Below are positions 42,582 to 52,189 of a stretch of DNA of 60,456 nucleotides, one piece after another. Every line of letters starts with the position of its first letter. The stretch's first letter is position 1. The translations under genes were made by a program, and so were the position numbers. This DNA comes from CAZEDL01 sp964585245 (GTDB taxonomy: Bacteria; Patescibacteriota; Patescibacteriia; Magasanikbacterales; GWA2-37-8), in NCBI GenBank assembly GCA_964585245.1, contig CAZPCV010000001.1, forward strand, positions 1-60,456. The letters are read 5' to 3'. The notes under the pieces are model-generated. The model was not told where the DNA came from. It saw nothing but the letters and a program-made list of their open reading frames with translations, and ran no database searches.

Positions 42582-44072
42582 ATGATCCGTACTCGTTTCG
42601 CTCCTAGCCCTACCGGTTATTTGCATGTCGGCGGTCTACGCACCGCTTTGTATTCGTATTTATTAGCCAAACAGCAAGGTGGCCAGTTTTTGCTTCGTAT
42701 CGAAGATACCGATCGCGAACGCTACGTTGCCGATGGCACGCTGAATATCCTAAAATCATTGTATTGGGCCGGCATTATTCCGGATGAAGGCGTGACGCTC
42801 GATACTTTTTCCGTTCCGGGTCAGAATACGGTGATGCAAGAAGGTGAGGTTGGCCCGTACATTCAATCGGAGCGGTTAGAAATTTATCAAACCCATATTA
42901 AAACCCTATTGGCTAACGGTCAGGCGTATTATTGTTTTTGTACTCCAGAGAGGCTGGATCAAATGCGTGCTCGTCAGCAGGAATTAAAATTACCGACTCT
43001 GTATGATGGGCTGTGTGCCAGCCTGCCCGCTGAAGAAACGGCCAAACGAATTGTTGCCGGTGAAAAGCATGTAGTGCGCATGAAAATGCCAGATGACGGC
43101 GAAACGATATTTACGGATTTAATCCGCGGCGAAGTGCGTTTTAAAAATGAGTTGATCGACGATCAGGTACTCATCAAATCGGACGGTTTCCCTACCTATC
43201 ATTTTGCGGTGGTGGTAGACGATCATTTGATGAATATTACTCATGTGGTCCGCGGCGAGGAATGGATCAGCAGTACGCCCAAACATTTACAGCTCTATAC
43301 GTATTTTGGCTGGACCGCCCCGGAGTTTGCGCATTTGCCGCTTTTGTTAAATCCGGATAAATCCAAACTTAGCAAACGTCAGGGTGATGTTGCTGTAGCG
43401 GATTATCAACATAAAGGTTATTTGCCGGAGGCCTTGCTTAATTTTGTTGCCTTTTTGGGTTGGAATCCGGGCGATGAACGAGAGCTATTTTCGTTGCCAG
43501 ATTTAATAAGCGAATTCAAATTAGAAAAAGTAAATAAAGCCGGAGCGGTATTTAATTTGGAAAAATTAGACTGGTATAATAAACAGTATCTTAAGAAATT
43601 ACCCAAACAAGAATTAGTTCATAAAGTTAAAGTTTTTTTTAAGGGTCCTCTTTATGGAAATTTACTTATTGGTGATAATGTTTGGTTTGCGAAAGTTTTA
43701 GATCTTGAATGGGATAGAGTTAAGACTTTGTCTGAATTACCTGATGCAGTTTCTTTTATTTTCAAGCTTCCTGAATTTCAAAAGGAATTGCTAATATGGC
43801 GCAAAGGAAATATTGAAGAAGTGCGGCAAATTTTGCCGACACTGCATGATTTTTTGGCCACGCTTGAGGAAGCGAATTGGACAAAGAATATTCTTGAACA
43901 AAAAATTGGCGAGTGGATAAAAATTAATAATTTTGCTAATGGAGCCGTCTTGTGGCCGCTGCGGGTAGCGTTATCGGGGCAGCAAAATTCCCCTGGTCCG
44001 TTTGATATTGCCGAAGTGCTGGGCAAAACCGAATCACTGCGTCGTCTTACGGTGGCTATAGCCAAGCTGTAG
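42582..44072 (+). CDS. gltX: Glutamyl-tRNA synthetase
   Basis: A 496-residue class I synthetase. HIGH-type motif PTGYLHVGGLRTALY near residue 9 and KMSKS-type motif DKSKLSKRQGD near residue 262 are clear, with FLLRIEDTDRER between. The anticodon-binding part (43560-43960) is noticeably more AT-rich than the catalytic part. Whether it charges tRNA-Glu only or also tRNA-Gln cannot be told from the sequence. Confidence 0.96.
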   Translation: MIRTRFAPSPTGYLHVGGLRTALYSYLLAKQQGGQFLLRIEDTDRERYVADGTLNILKSLYWAGIIPDEGVTLDTFSVPGQNTVMQEGEVGPYIQSERLEIYQTHIKTLLANGQAYYCFCTPERLDQMRARQQELKLPTLYDGLCASLPAEETAKRIVAGEKHVVRMKMPDDGETIFTDLIRGEVRFKNELIDDQVLIKSDGFPTYHFAVVVDDHLMNITHVVRGEEWISSTPKHLQLYTYFGWTAPEFAHLPLLLNPDKSKLSKRQGDVAVADYQHKGYLPEALLNFVAFLGWNPGDERELFSLPDLISEFKLEKVNKAGAVFNLEKLDWYNKQYLKKLPKQELVHKVKVFFKGPLYGNLLIGDNVWFAKVLDLEWDRVKTLSELPDAVSFIFKLPEFQKELLIWRKGNIEEVRQILPTLHDFLATLEEANWTKNILEQKIGEWIKINNFANGAVLWPLRVALSGQQNSPGPFDIAEVLGKTESLRRLTVAIAKL

Positions 44073-44104
44073 AGAGGGGCAAAAACATGGTATACTGTAG
44101 ACCT

Positions 44105-45331
44105 ATGGTTAAAAAAATCTTTATTTTGGCGTTAGTAGCTGTCAGCCTCACATTTTCTTTCTCTGGAAGAGGTAATTTGGCGCTGGCTGATACAAAAGCC
44201 GAAGAAATAAAAGCGTTGAACGATAAAATCGCCGCTCAAAAAGAAAAGATCAAACAGCTTGAACAAACGATCGGTACCTATCAAAAAAATATTCAGGCCA
44301 AACAAACCGAAGCGATTTCTCTAAAAAATCAAATTAGTATTATTGATAATCATGGCGCGGCAGTACAAGCAGAAATCGATCTGACGAAAGAAAAAATTAG
44401 CGTAACGCAGAATGAAATTGATTTGCTACAGATTTCAATATCCGATAAGGAAAAAGTGATTGCCAAGCAAAAAGAAATTTTAGCCAAATTGATTCAAAAT
44501 ATTCAAGCCGATGACCAGCGTAATTATTTGGAAATACTGGCCACCAACGACAGCTTTGCTGATTTTTACAACCAAGCTCGGTATCTAGAGAACGTGTACA
44601 GTGATCTTGGTTGGTCGGCCAAAAATTTACGCTTGGCCAAAGAAGATCTGGCCGCCAAAGAAAAAGAAGTGGCTAATCGTAAAGCCGAGTATCTGAGCTT
44701 GCAAAAAAATCTGGAAGACAAAAGAGCGGATTTGAACGAACAGCATGTTGCCAAAGAGAACTTATTGGTCCAGACTCGTTCCTCGGAATTAAAATACACG
44801 ACACTTCTCAAAAGTTTGAAACAGCAATATCAAGTGGTAGAAAACGAAGTACGGTCATTCGAAGCGGAAGTTAGCCGTAAGCTAACTGAACAAGAAAAAA
44901 TTAAAGCGGGGGGTGATGTGGCTCTTAGCTGGCCGCTTAGCAGTCACTACGTGACGGCACAGTTTCATGATCCGTCATATCCATTTCGGAATGTCTTCGA
45001 GCATAGCGCTATTGATATTCGGGCTGCCCAGGGCACTCCGGTACGCGCAGCGGCAGCTGGATATGTTGGTCGTGCCCGGCGTTGTACCACATCTTCGTGT
45101 TACGCCTATGTTCTATTGATCCATACCGGCAATATTTCTACCGTGTATGGACATTTGAGTCAGATCAGTGTGGCTGATGATCAGTTCGTAAATAAGGGCG
45201 ATATTATTGGATATTCTGGGGCAACGCCAGGGACGGTCGGAGCCGGGCCGTTTGTCACCGGCCCGCATTTGCATTTCGAAGTTCGGTTGAATGGGATCCC
45301 GGTTAATCCGTTGTCATATTTAGGTGAATAA
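44105..45331 (+). CDS. Murein hydrolase activator / M23 endopeptidase with coiled coil
   Basis: About 408 residues. A signal peptide (KKIFILALVAVSLTFSFSG) is followed by a long coiled coil (about residues 25-270; KIAAQKEKIKQLEQTIG and similar). The C-terminal LytM/M23 domain has HSAIDIRAAQGTPVRAAAAG (HxxxD) and GPHLHFEVR (HxH), so the zinc ligands are intact. This is the EnvC/PcsB-like architecture used at division. ATG 44105 is preferred over 44087, because the upstream ATG overlaps the -10 box TATACT. Confidence 0.93.
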   Translation: MVKKIFILALVAVSLTFSFSGRGNLALADTKAEEIKALNDKIAAQKEKIKQLEQTIGTYQKNIQAKQTEAISLKNQISIIDNHGAAVQAEIDLTKEKISVTQNEIDLLQISISDKEKVIAKQKEILAKLIQNIQADDQRNYLEILATNDSFADFYNQARYLENVYSDLGWSAKNLRLAKEDLAAKEKEVANRKAEYLSLQKNLEDKRADLNEQHVAKENLLVQTRSSELKYTTLLKSLKQQYQVVENEVRSFEAEVSRKLTEQEKIKAGGDVALSWPLSSHYVTAQFHDPSYPFRNVFEHSAIDIRAAQGTPVRAAAAGYVGRARRCTTSSCYAYVLLIHTGNISTVYGHLSQISVADDQFVNKGDIIGYSGATPGTVGAGPFVTGPHLHFEVRLNGIPVNPLSYLGE

Positions 45332-45335
45332 ATTT

Positions 45336-45866
45336 ATGAATAGTTTTAGAAAAATTCCTGAACAATACGATTTTTCCGAAAGTTCATCAGAAGTTGCAAA
45401 AAATGATAAGTTGGAAATGTTTAAAAAAAGAAAAGGCGAATTGTTGGCGGCAGCGACAAAGGCGAGGGATCTGGCCAGAGAAAACCGTACCCAATATCGT
45501 AATTTTTACGTCGGTTCGGCCATGCTTTGTACCGACGGCTCAATATATTTTGGAGGCAACAAAAAAAAGGCACAAAACTTGCCGAAAAGCTGTGCGGAAC
45601 GCGAAGCTATTGATCAAATGCTGGATATTAATCCTCACTCAAAGATACTAGCTATAGTAGTTATCTCCGAAGAGTCAGATACTGACCCGTCAATGTTACA
45701 TTCGCATGAAACTACTTTAAAGCCATGTCAGTCTTGTAAAAATATGTTAGCCACGAATCCGGCAGTATCGAGAGACACCATGCTTTTAACGGTTAATGAT
45801 AGTTTAAAAGGTGATCGCTTAGAGGAGTTATATACGATAGGGGATTTTATTCCTGAAAAAGAATGA
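45336..45866 (+). CDS. Cytidine-deaminase-like protein
   Basis: About 176 residues. The zinc-binding deaminase signatures are CAEREAIDQML near residue 85 and PCQSCKNMLA near residue 131, with FYVGSAMLCTDGSIYFGGN ahead, as in the CDA superfamily. The substrate is not certain; free cytidine is the default guess. An N-terminal extension of about 35 residues is unusual. The ATG at 45336 is 4 bases after the M23 stop; an upstream GTG at 45324 overlaps it. Confidence 0.83.
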   Translation: MNSFRKIPEQYDFSESSSEVAKNDKLEMFKKRKGELLAAATKARDLARENRTQYRNFYVGSAMLCTDGSIYFGGNKKKAQNLPKSCAEREAIDQMLDINPHSKILAIVVISEESDTDPSMLHSHETTLKPCQSCKNMLATNPAVSRDTMLLTVNDSLKGDRLEELYTIGDFIPEKE

Positions 45867-45869
45867 TGT

Positions 45870-46859
45870 ATGAATAAAAAAATGACCGTCGGAGTGTTAG
45901 TTGGTGGTTTTTCGGCAGAGAGAGAGGTGTCTTTGGTTACCGGCAAGGCAGTGTATGCGAATTTGGACCGAAATAAATATAATGTAAAATTGATTGAATT
46001 AACTCCGAAGGGACAGTTTGTTTTTTGTCCGGATAAGGGTAAAAAACGTGTGTTGGATTTGGTTAATAAAGATCGTAAGTTCGTGGAGGTGATGTTCGTG
46101 GCCTTACATGGCACGCCAGGCGAAGATGGCACGGTGCAGGGCATGCTCCAGTTGTTAGGCATCGCCTATACCGGATCAAATGTGCTCGGCAGCGCTCTAG
46201 GCATGAATAAGGCTGTCGCGGCAGAATTGTATCGCGCCTATGGATTGCCCACCCCTGAATTTGTGGCTTTTACCAAAGCACAATGGAAAAAAGATTCAGT
46301 CAAACTTAAAAAAGACATTATTTCAGCCATTGGCTTTCCCGCTGTGATTAAGCCCGTGGACCAAGGTTCGGCAGTGGGTGTGTATATGCCCAAGAACGAA
46401 GAGCAGCTCGGGGTAATGCTCAAGAAGGCTTTTCAATCTTTTGAATATGTGATGGTACAAAAATTTATTCAAGGTCAGGAGGCAACGTGCGGGGTACTCG
46501 AAAAGAGGGGGGAGCCGTTTGCCTTGCCACCAACGCACATTCTGCCGAACTTGAATGAGTTTTATGATTATAAATCAAAATATAAAGCCGGCGGCTCGAC
46601 GCATGTCTGCCCGGCTGATTTTTCTTCTGAAGTAAATGCACGTATTCAGTCATTGGCTGTGAAAGCCCACCAGGCACTGCGCTGTAGCGGTATGTCTCGT
46701 ACCGATATTTTTGTCGGAGACGATGGTCAGTTGTGGGTCATTGAAACCAATACTATACCGGGGATGACTCCCACGAGCCTGTTGCCCGAGGCGGCGGGCA
46801 AAGCCGGGATTAGTTTTAAAGCCATGCTTGATCTCATTATTATGAGTGCTACCCGTTAA
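45870..46859 (+). CDS. ddl: D-alanine--D-alanine ligase
   Basis: A 329-residue ATP-grasp enzyme that makes D-Ala-D-Ala for peptidoglycan. GVLVGGFSAEREVSLVTGKAV at the N-terminus, ALHGTPGEDGTVQGMLQL, AVIKPVDQGSAVGV, and VIETNTIPGMTPTSLLPEAA at the end are all diagnostic. Normal length. It is 3 bases after the deaminase gene. Its partner alr is at 52190. Confidence 0.97.
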   Translation: MNKKMTVGVLVGGFSAEREVSLVTGKAVYANLDRNKYNVKLIELTPKGQFVFCPDKGKKRVLDLVNKDRKFVEVMFVALHGTPGEDGTVQGMLQLLGIAYTGSNVLGSALGMNKAVAAELYRAYGLPTPEFVAFTKAQWKKDSVKLKKDIISAIGFPAVIKPVDQGSAVGVYMPKNEEQLGVMLKKAFQSFEYVMVQKFIQGQEATCGVLEKRGEPFALPPTHILPNLNEFYDYKSKYKAGGSTHVCPADFSSEVNARIQSLAVKAHQALRCSGMSRTDIFVGDDGQLWVIETNTIPGMTPTSLLPEAAGKAGISFKAMLDLIIMSATR

Positions 46860-46863
46860 GTAT

Positions 46864-48219
46864 ATGCAATCACCCTGGATTCATCAGTTAAAGTTCAGCC
46901 GCCAGCACGGTAAGATAGACCAGAATTTGACGACCGATGTCGTGATTGTGGGAGCGGGTATTGCCGGTGTTTCTACCGCTTATTTTGCCCTTAAACATAC
47001 GGATAAAAAAATTATACTGGTAGAAGCCTATAAAGTGGCCCACGGGGCAACCGGCCATAATGCAGGGCAAATCGTGAGTTATTTTGAACACCCCTTTGCT
47101 CATTTGGTAGATGAGTATGGCTTATCGCTCGCGGCCAAGGCTCAGGAATCCATCTATCATGCCTGGGATTTGCTCGAAGATATTTTTAAAGAAACCAAAA
47201 TAACTACGCCACTCAGTGTCTGCACCGGGTATGCGGGCTGTTCTAGCGTGGAGCAAGTTAATTTGCATCTGCGCAACCTCAAATTTCAGCGTGAAGCCGG
47301 CCTGAGGGTAGAAGAGGTGTTGGTGGCCAATCTGCCGGAAGTGCTAGGTGCAATTAAGCCAGAATATGAAGGCCTCTATGCAGTAGTTGAGCCAGATTAT
47401 ATTTTAAAGATTCTAGAAACTACCGATACTCGGTATCTGGCCGCGCTCGCCTCGCGCAAGGGCTGTCTTAACAGTGCTTTGTTTTGTGAGGATGTGATTG
47501 AGTATTTGTTACAGACGTATCCCGAGCGATTTTCATTGTACGAACATAGCCCGATAACCGAAATAGAACTGGGTACCAAGGCGGCTACCCTGAAAGTTAA
47601 TGACTGTGCGATATCAACTAAGCGTGTAATCCTCTGCACGAACGGGTTCCAAAATTTTACGATTACCAACCACGAAGGGGGAGAGGACATCGACACTGTG
47701 TTTCATAGCTGCGTGAACGCGAAAGTCGGCTATATGTCTGCCTATCTCGAACATGCCGATCATCCGCCGGTAGCGATTAGTTATTTCTCGAATCCGGGCA
47801 TTAACGAAGATACGCCGTATTATTATTTCACTCGTCGCCGGTTCATCCACCGCGAGCGGGGAGAAGAAAATTTGATTTGTCTGGGTGGCCCCGAGGCGGA
47901 TTTGGAACACAAGCGCCTGTATCACCGCGATACGCACGAATATCCCGATGGGGCCAAACGCGAGTTGGACGCATTCATCCGCAGTAGTTATCGCCATGCA
48001 CCCAAAGAAAACATTGATTATTTATTCCAGTGGCATGGCCTTATGGCCTATACCCCAACGGGTTTACGCGTAGTCGGGCCCGAGCCGCGCAATCCGGTGT
48101 TGCTGTATAATTTAGGGTGTAATGGAGTCGGGATTTTGTCATCAGTATATGGGGGTAAGCGGATTTCGCAGTTTTTGAAACGTAAGACACTTGATAAGTC
48201 GGTATTTGATCCGCGATAG
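46864..48219 (+). CDS. FAD-dependent oxidoreductase (DadA/DAO-like)
   Basis: A 451-residue protein with the dinucleotide-binding TTDVVIVGAGIAGVSTAYFAL near residue 26 and HGATGHNAGQIVSYFEH, a signature of DAO-type enzymes, and LGCNGVGILSSVYGGKRIS near the C-terminus. The substrate is unknown; because it follows ddl by 4 bases, a D-amino acid is conceivable but only by position. The ATG at 46864 is preferred over the GTG at 46846, which overlaps ddl. Confidence 0.87.
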   Translation: MQSPWIHQLKFSRQHGKIDQNLTTDVVIVGAGIAGVSTAYFALKHTDKKIILVEAYKVAHGATGHNAGQIVSYFEHPFAHLVDEYGLSLAAKAQESIYHAWDLLEDIFKETKITTPLSVCTGYAGCSSVEQVNLHLRNLKFQREAGLRVEEVLVANLPEVLGAIKPEYEGLYAVVEPDYILKILETTDTRYLAALASRKGCLNSALFCEDVIEYLLQTYPERFSLYEHSPITEIELGTKAATLKVNDCAISTKRVILCTNGFQNFTITNHEGGEDIDTVFHSCVNAKVGYMSAYLEHADHPPVAISYFSNPGINEDTPYYYFTRRRFIHRERGEENLICLGGPEADLEHKRLYHRDTHEYPDGAKRELDAFIRSSYRHAPKENIDYLFQWHGLMAYTPTGLRVVGPEPRNPVLLYNLGCNGVGILSSVYGGKRISQFLKRKTLDKSVFDPR

Positions 48220-48239
48220 AAAACAGCACTGAAGTAAGT

Positions 48240-48872
48240 ATGATTTTAATAGAATTAGTTGAAAACTCAAAAAAATTTGATTGGGTTGGCTTACTTTCTG
48301 CTGTGGGAACCGTAGGCGCCGTGTTAATAACTTTATTCTGGGAGCCTTTTAGAAATAGAAGAGCGGCCCCTCTCTTAGAGATTAGATTTGGAAATGAGTG
48401 GCCTTTTGTTAAAGATAAAAACGGGGAAAGTATTTTTAGACTTAGGATAAAAAATATAGGCAAAAGTGAGGCAAAAAATTGTACCGTTAAATTAATGGCA
48501 GTTGCCGCGAACGATTTTTTAAGAATTATTACTGATAAAGATCCGCTCCCTTTAAAGTGGAGCAATGCTTATTCAGCTGAGATTGTAAAAACATTATCAT
48601 CCCAAGCTCATGAATATATTGATTTTATTTCAGTTCAAAATAACAATGAAGAATGTTTTGTAATCCTTTTGCAGGACCCATTAAATAAACGGCCTTATTC
48701 TTTCCCTTCTCGAGATCAATTTTATTTTTTTATTATTGCTTATTCTGAGAATTGTAATAGTGTACCGTTATATATAAAAAATTTAAAAAACGTTAATAAT
48801 CAAAAGTTAAATTTATCCTATTTAACTGACGCAGAGCTTAAAAAATTTAAATCATTACTTGCGGATTTTTAA
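48240..48872 (+). CDS. AT-rich hypothetical membrane protein
   Basis: No family recognised. The 210 residues begin with one hydrophobic helix (about residues 15-33, VGLLSAVGTVGAVLITLFW). The rest alternates beta-like segments, with LRIKNIGKSEAKNCTVKLMAV similar to immunoglobulin-like/CARDB-type strands found in hypothetical exported proteins. The gene is clearly more AT-rich than its neighbours and uses AAA/AAT/TTA codons heavily, so it may be recently acquired. Its 3' end overlaps the convergent gene by 18 bases. Confidence 0.7.
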   Translation: MILIELVENSKKFDWVGLLSAVGTVGAVLITLFWEPFRNRRAAPLLEIRFGNEWPFVKDKNGESIFRLRIKNIGKSEAKNCTVKLMAVAANDFLRIITDKDPLPLKWSNAYSAEIVKTLSSQAHEYIDFISVQNNNEECFVILLQDPLNKRPYSFPSRDQFYFFIIAYSENCNSVPLYIKNLKNVNNQKLNLSYLTDAELKKFKSLLADF

Positions 48873-49529
48873 TTTTATATCCATATCCTGTTCCCAAATC
48901 TTTTTCTGAGTATCGTAGACCGCATACACGAGACCGCACATAGCCAGTACAAGCACCAGCGGTAACAGTCGTACTAGATACGTTTTATGGAAAAAGATTA
49001 ATAACGTATTGATAATAATAAATAACAATCGGATCTCGGTCGGTCCGATTTTTAAATATTCAATTTTAAATTTATTAGTGGCAGCAAATGCCAAATACGA
49101 ATTCACCATGAAGGCGCCAAATACTACCAGGATAAAAAAGAGTGAGTTGAATTTATCGTTGAACAAGAAAGAGTAGCCCACCAGTATTGAACAGAGAAAA
49201 ATATAATCCAAAAAATGATCCATGTAATAGCCCCAACGGATGAGGCCGGTATTGCGGTAGCGGCCGACGGCGCCGTCGAATAGATCGGTGATGTACTGAC
49301 AAGCAATCATAACCGAAGTGCCCCAGAGCCAGTGAATATTGTACTGGGACAAAAAACCGAATAGTACGATGCCGCCACTCCAGAGGATAGTAGTCAGCGT
49401 CAAATGATAGGTTTCAATTCTAGGCGGAATTTTGGCCACATACCGTTCTACTAATTTTTTTTCCCATTTCCCCATGAGCGATAATCCTACTTTCACATCG
49501 CCTGCAAATTTTTCAAATTCAAAATGCAC
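48855..49529 (-). CDS. CDP-alcohol phosphatidyltransferase family protein
   Basis: A 224-residue membrane enzyme with the metal-binding signature of the family near residue 82: DLFDGAVGRYRNTG then GYYMDHFLD, i.e. DxxDG...G...GxxxDxxxD. One position (usually A-R) is G-R here. About five helices are visible. It makes a phospholipid by joining an alcohol to a CDP-diacylglycerol; the particular alcohol cannot be read from the sequence. It starts 17 bases downstream of the recombinase stop. Confidence 0.88.
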   Translation of the reverse strand: MHFEFEKFAGDVKVGLSLMGKWEKKLVERYVAKIPPRIETYHLTLTTILWSGGIVLFGFLSQYNIHWLWGTSVMIACQYITDLFDGAVGRYRNTGLIRWGYYMDHFLDYIFLCSILVGYSFLFNDKFNSLFFILVVFGAFMVNSYLAFAATNKFKIEYLKIGPTEIRLLFIIINTLLIFFHKTYLVRLLPLVLVLAMCGLVYAVYDTQKKIWEQDMDIKLKIRK

Positions 49530-49546
49530 AGTAGTTGGGATCGGGC

Positions 49547-50518
49547 TTATTTATTCCCCCGATGAAATTTAGTATGAATATCATGCAATTTTTTATTTGT
49601 CACATGCGTATAAATCTGCGTCGTCACGATATTTTTGTGGCCTAATAATTCCTGTACCGAGCGCATATCAGCCCCCTGATCCAGGAGGTCGGTAGCAAAG
49701 CTGTGGCGGAGCGTATGGGGAGTGGCATCTACTGGCAGCCCGGCCATACTGGTATACTGGCGCATTAGCCGCTCGATCGACCGGGGAGTGAGGCGGCGTT
49801 CGGTATTGTCTTTTTGAGTTTTGGCGTAGTTGATAAAAAGAGGGGAGTAGAGGTCGTTTTGACGCAGTTTCAGGTAGGCCCCCAGCCATTTAAGAGCGCG
49901 GGCCGAAAAGTATACGGTGCGAACCGAGCCCCCTTTACCCGCAATACTTATTTCCAAATCCGTAATTTTACCGGCAATGATACTTTGCTTATCGAAGAGC
50001 CTGATATTAAGCGACGTTAACTCTGATATGCGCATACCCGTAGAGAAGAGAATCTCTAGAATCGCCCGATCACGCAGGCCGGATTCGTCGCTAATATCCG
50101 GCATGGCTAGTAATTTCTCGACCTGTTCGTAGGTGAGGAATTTAATAGCTTTGTCTTTGTCGGTTAATTTTGGCAATTGAATTTTATCAGATGGTAGCGC
50201 GGCAATATCACGCAGGCTAAAATAGCTAAGCAGGTTGCGCAGAGCGATCAGGTAGTAGTTTTGGGTCGTTTTCTTGATCGGCTGGTTGGTATGTTTGTCT
50301 TTGTGCCTAGATAGGAACAGGCGGTAATTCCAGATATGCTCCTGGGTGAGTTCGTGCGGCTTTAGACTAGTGAGGCTCTGCTCGGTTAGCCAGTCGATAA
50401 AAACCTTCAGGAAGTTATGATAATTGCGCGTGGTGGTAGGGCTCAAGCCTTTTTCCACTTCGCAGTAGTCCAAGAAGGGGGTGATGTGTTTGATAAGAGA
50501 TGTGGAAGATTGATTCAT
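49547..50518 (-). CDS. xerD: Tyrosine recombinase (XerC/XerD-like)
   Basis: About 323 residues. N-terminal SAM-like domain (FLDYCEVEKGLSPTTTRNYHNFLKVF) and catalytic domain with all expected residues: Arg in STGMRISELTSL, HTLRHSFATDLL, GHKNIVTTQIYTHV with the Tyr nucleophile. Xer proteins resolve chromosome dimers; only one is seen in the window, so a single-Xer system is possible. ATG 50518 fits better than an upstream one at 50569, which overlaps the lipoprotein stop. Symbol is provisional. Confidence 0.88.
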   Translation of the reverse strand: MNQSSTSLIKHITPFLDYCEVEKGLSPTTTRNYHNFLKVFIDWLTEQSLTSLKPHELTQEHIWNYRLFLSRHKDKHTNQPIKKTTQNYYLIALRNLLSYFSLRDIAALPSDKIQLPKLTDKDKAIKFLTYEQVEKLLAMPDISDESGLRDRAILEILFSTGMRISELTSLNIRLFDKQSIIAGKITDLEISIAGKGGSVRTVYFSARALKWLGAYLKLRQNDLYSPLFINYAKTQKDNTERRLTPRSIERLMRQYTSMAGLPVDATPHTLRHSFATDLLDQGADMRSVQELLGHKNIVTTQIYTHVTNKKLHDIHTKFHRGNK

Positions 50519-50568
50519 AAAACGCCAGAATAGTGCATATTTGCTAGTGATATAACTATTATACGACA

Positions 50569-50973
50569 TTAATTTTTTCTCAGATTGATTTGACTTTTTA
50601 TCTCATTATCAAATCTTGCTTTTTCGTTCTGGAAATCCACTTTGTTTCCTAAAACATTCTCGCCTCTAAAAATCATATATTCAGCCACGGCTTGATTGGT
50701 AAGCAAGTCAATAACATATTCCTGTGTGGAATGCGCATCAAGTATTCCTCCGACATATAGGCAGGTTCGACGTTCTTCACTATAACCAAAAATAGGTTTT
50801 AGAATGGATCCATCTTTAATCTCTGTTTCTTCGTCTTTTTTATAGCGCAGACCCAGTTCAAAGCATTTTTCTCGTTGTTGAGAAATAAATTGTTTTTCTG
50901 GTAATCCAGGGCCTTTTAAGCAGCCGCCCCCTAACAGGGTAACGAGACAACAGATGAATAAAATTTTTTTCAT
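50569..50973 (-). CDS. Hypothetical lipoprotein
   Basis: A 134-residue protein. A signal sequence with lipobox LLGGGC (residues 13-18) is clear, so it is probably lipid-anchored outside the membrane. The remainder (KCFELGLRYKKDEE..., RRTCLYVGGILD) has two further cysteines that could form a disulfide. Function unknown. Located next to the recombinase. Confidence 0.75.
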   Translation of the reverse strand: MKKILFICCLVTLLGGGCLKGPGLPEKQFISQQREKCFELGLRYKKDEETEIKDGSILKPIFGYSEERRTCLYVGGILDAHSTQEYVIDLLTNQAVAEYMIFRGENVLGNKVDFQNEKARFDNEIKSQINLRKN

Positions 50974-51104
50974 ATATACGTGAGTGATTATTTTAGATCT
51001 AAATGGCTTACTGGACCTATGTTAACGTCTCTTAATCTATGTTATACGACGTTAATACTCTATCATTTACTCTATTCTATTTCAATATGTTATATCCCCC
51101 TTCT

Positions 51105-52187
51105 CTACTTCCAGTACACCCGGTCACCAAAACGGACGTCGATATATTGAACTGGATTATTCTCACGTAGAATAAGTTGGACGTTGTCGGCTTGTTGTTT
51201 CAGGTCGCCGGTTGGATCGATCAAAATATTCCAGCGTTGATTTAGAATCGTGGTCAGGCCGGGGGTATTTTTATCTGAGACATAGTATTTTACCTGGCCT
51301 ATCCCCCGCTGCTCGACTAGTGTCTGCCATTCGAGTGTCCCCTGGACACCCATCGGGTTGAAGACGCGCACCCCAATTGTAGAAGTCGCGTCATTTGGAT
51401 TGGATAATTTATGGTACACTATCGGAAAATTACCAAATTCTTGGCGCAGACTATTGCTGTCAGGGGTATGAGTAATCTTAATAGTACCGGATGCGGTATT
51501 AGGGGTTGAGGTGGCTAATGCTGTCTCGATTGTGGAGGTAGAGATTGTGGGCAGGGGTGGTGGAATGTAGGTAGTTTTTAATTCAGTTTCTGCAACCGGT
51601 CGCAGTGCTTTAATAATTTGTCCGTTTTGATCCAGCAGATAGTACTGTTGCCCGTCATCGTAGATGATGCTAGAAATTTTTTCGGTGACGTCGATGATGA
51701 GTTGGTTAGGGAATATTTTTTTTACCGCTACCGCATTAAAGAAAAAATTGTTTTTAAGTTTTTTCTCGATACTTCCCCCGTTGATTAAAAAATAATTGCG
51801 TGCCGGCCACCACCGAAAACGGGCAGATAGAATATGTTCGTTCATATACTGTTCCACGGCCTCTTTTTTTACTGTATTTAAGCCGTAATAGCTAACGCGT
51901 GTAATACGAAAATACGGAGCAAAGAGTAATACTCCGGCCCAGGCAAGGAGGATAACGGGCAAGGCTATTAATTTTATTTTTTTAATATATTCAGTCCGGG
52001 GCTTATAATTAGACAGGCTGCGAGAGCGACGAGGAATAAAAGCCGCTGAGGATGATAATTCTCGATGTGTGATCAGATGGGGTCGTGTCTTGGCTGTTGG
52101 CTTTTTGAGCCAAGAAAAAATGGCTCGACGCAGCGATTTTTTGTTGCTATTCGAATTGTACCGATTCGACGGTGAGTAGCGGTACAT
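51105..52187 (-). CDS. ftsQ: FtsQ-like division protein with POTRA domain
   Basis: A 360-residue protein. A basic cytoplasmic N-terminal segment of about 90 residues is followed by a single membrane helix (LIALPVILLAWAGVLLFAPY) and then a POTRA domain with ITRVSYYGLNTVKKEAVEQY. The C-terminal part contains a Thr/Ser-rich low-complexity insert (TSTIETALATSTPNTASGT). FtsQ connects division and wall synthesis. It is 2 bases downstream of alr, so both are likely in one transcript. Similarity is at the fold level, so the name is likely but not certain. Confidence 0.83.
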   Translation of the reverse strand: MYRYSPSNRYNSNSNKKSLRRAIFSWLKKPTAKTRPHLITHRELSSSAAFIPRRSRSLSNYKPRTEYIKKIKLIALPVILLAWAGVLLFAPYFRITRVSYYGLNTVKKEAVEQYMNEHILSARFRWWPARNYFLINGGSIEKKLKNNFFFNAVAVKKIFPNQLIIDVTEKISSIIYDDGQQYYLLDQNGQIIKALRPVAETELKTTYIPPPLPTISTSTIETALATSTPNTASGTIKITHTPDSNSLRQEFGNFPIVYHKLSNPNDATSTIGVRVFNPMGVQGTLEWQTLVEQRGIGQVKYYVSDKNTPGLTTILNQRWNILIDPTGDLKQQADNVQLILRENNPVQYIDVRFGDRVYWK

Positions 52188-52189
52188 AG

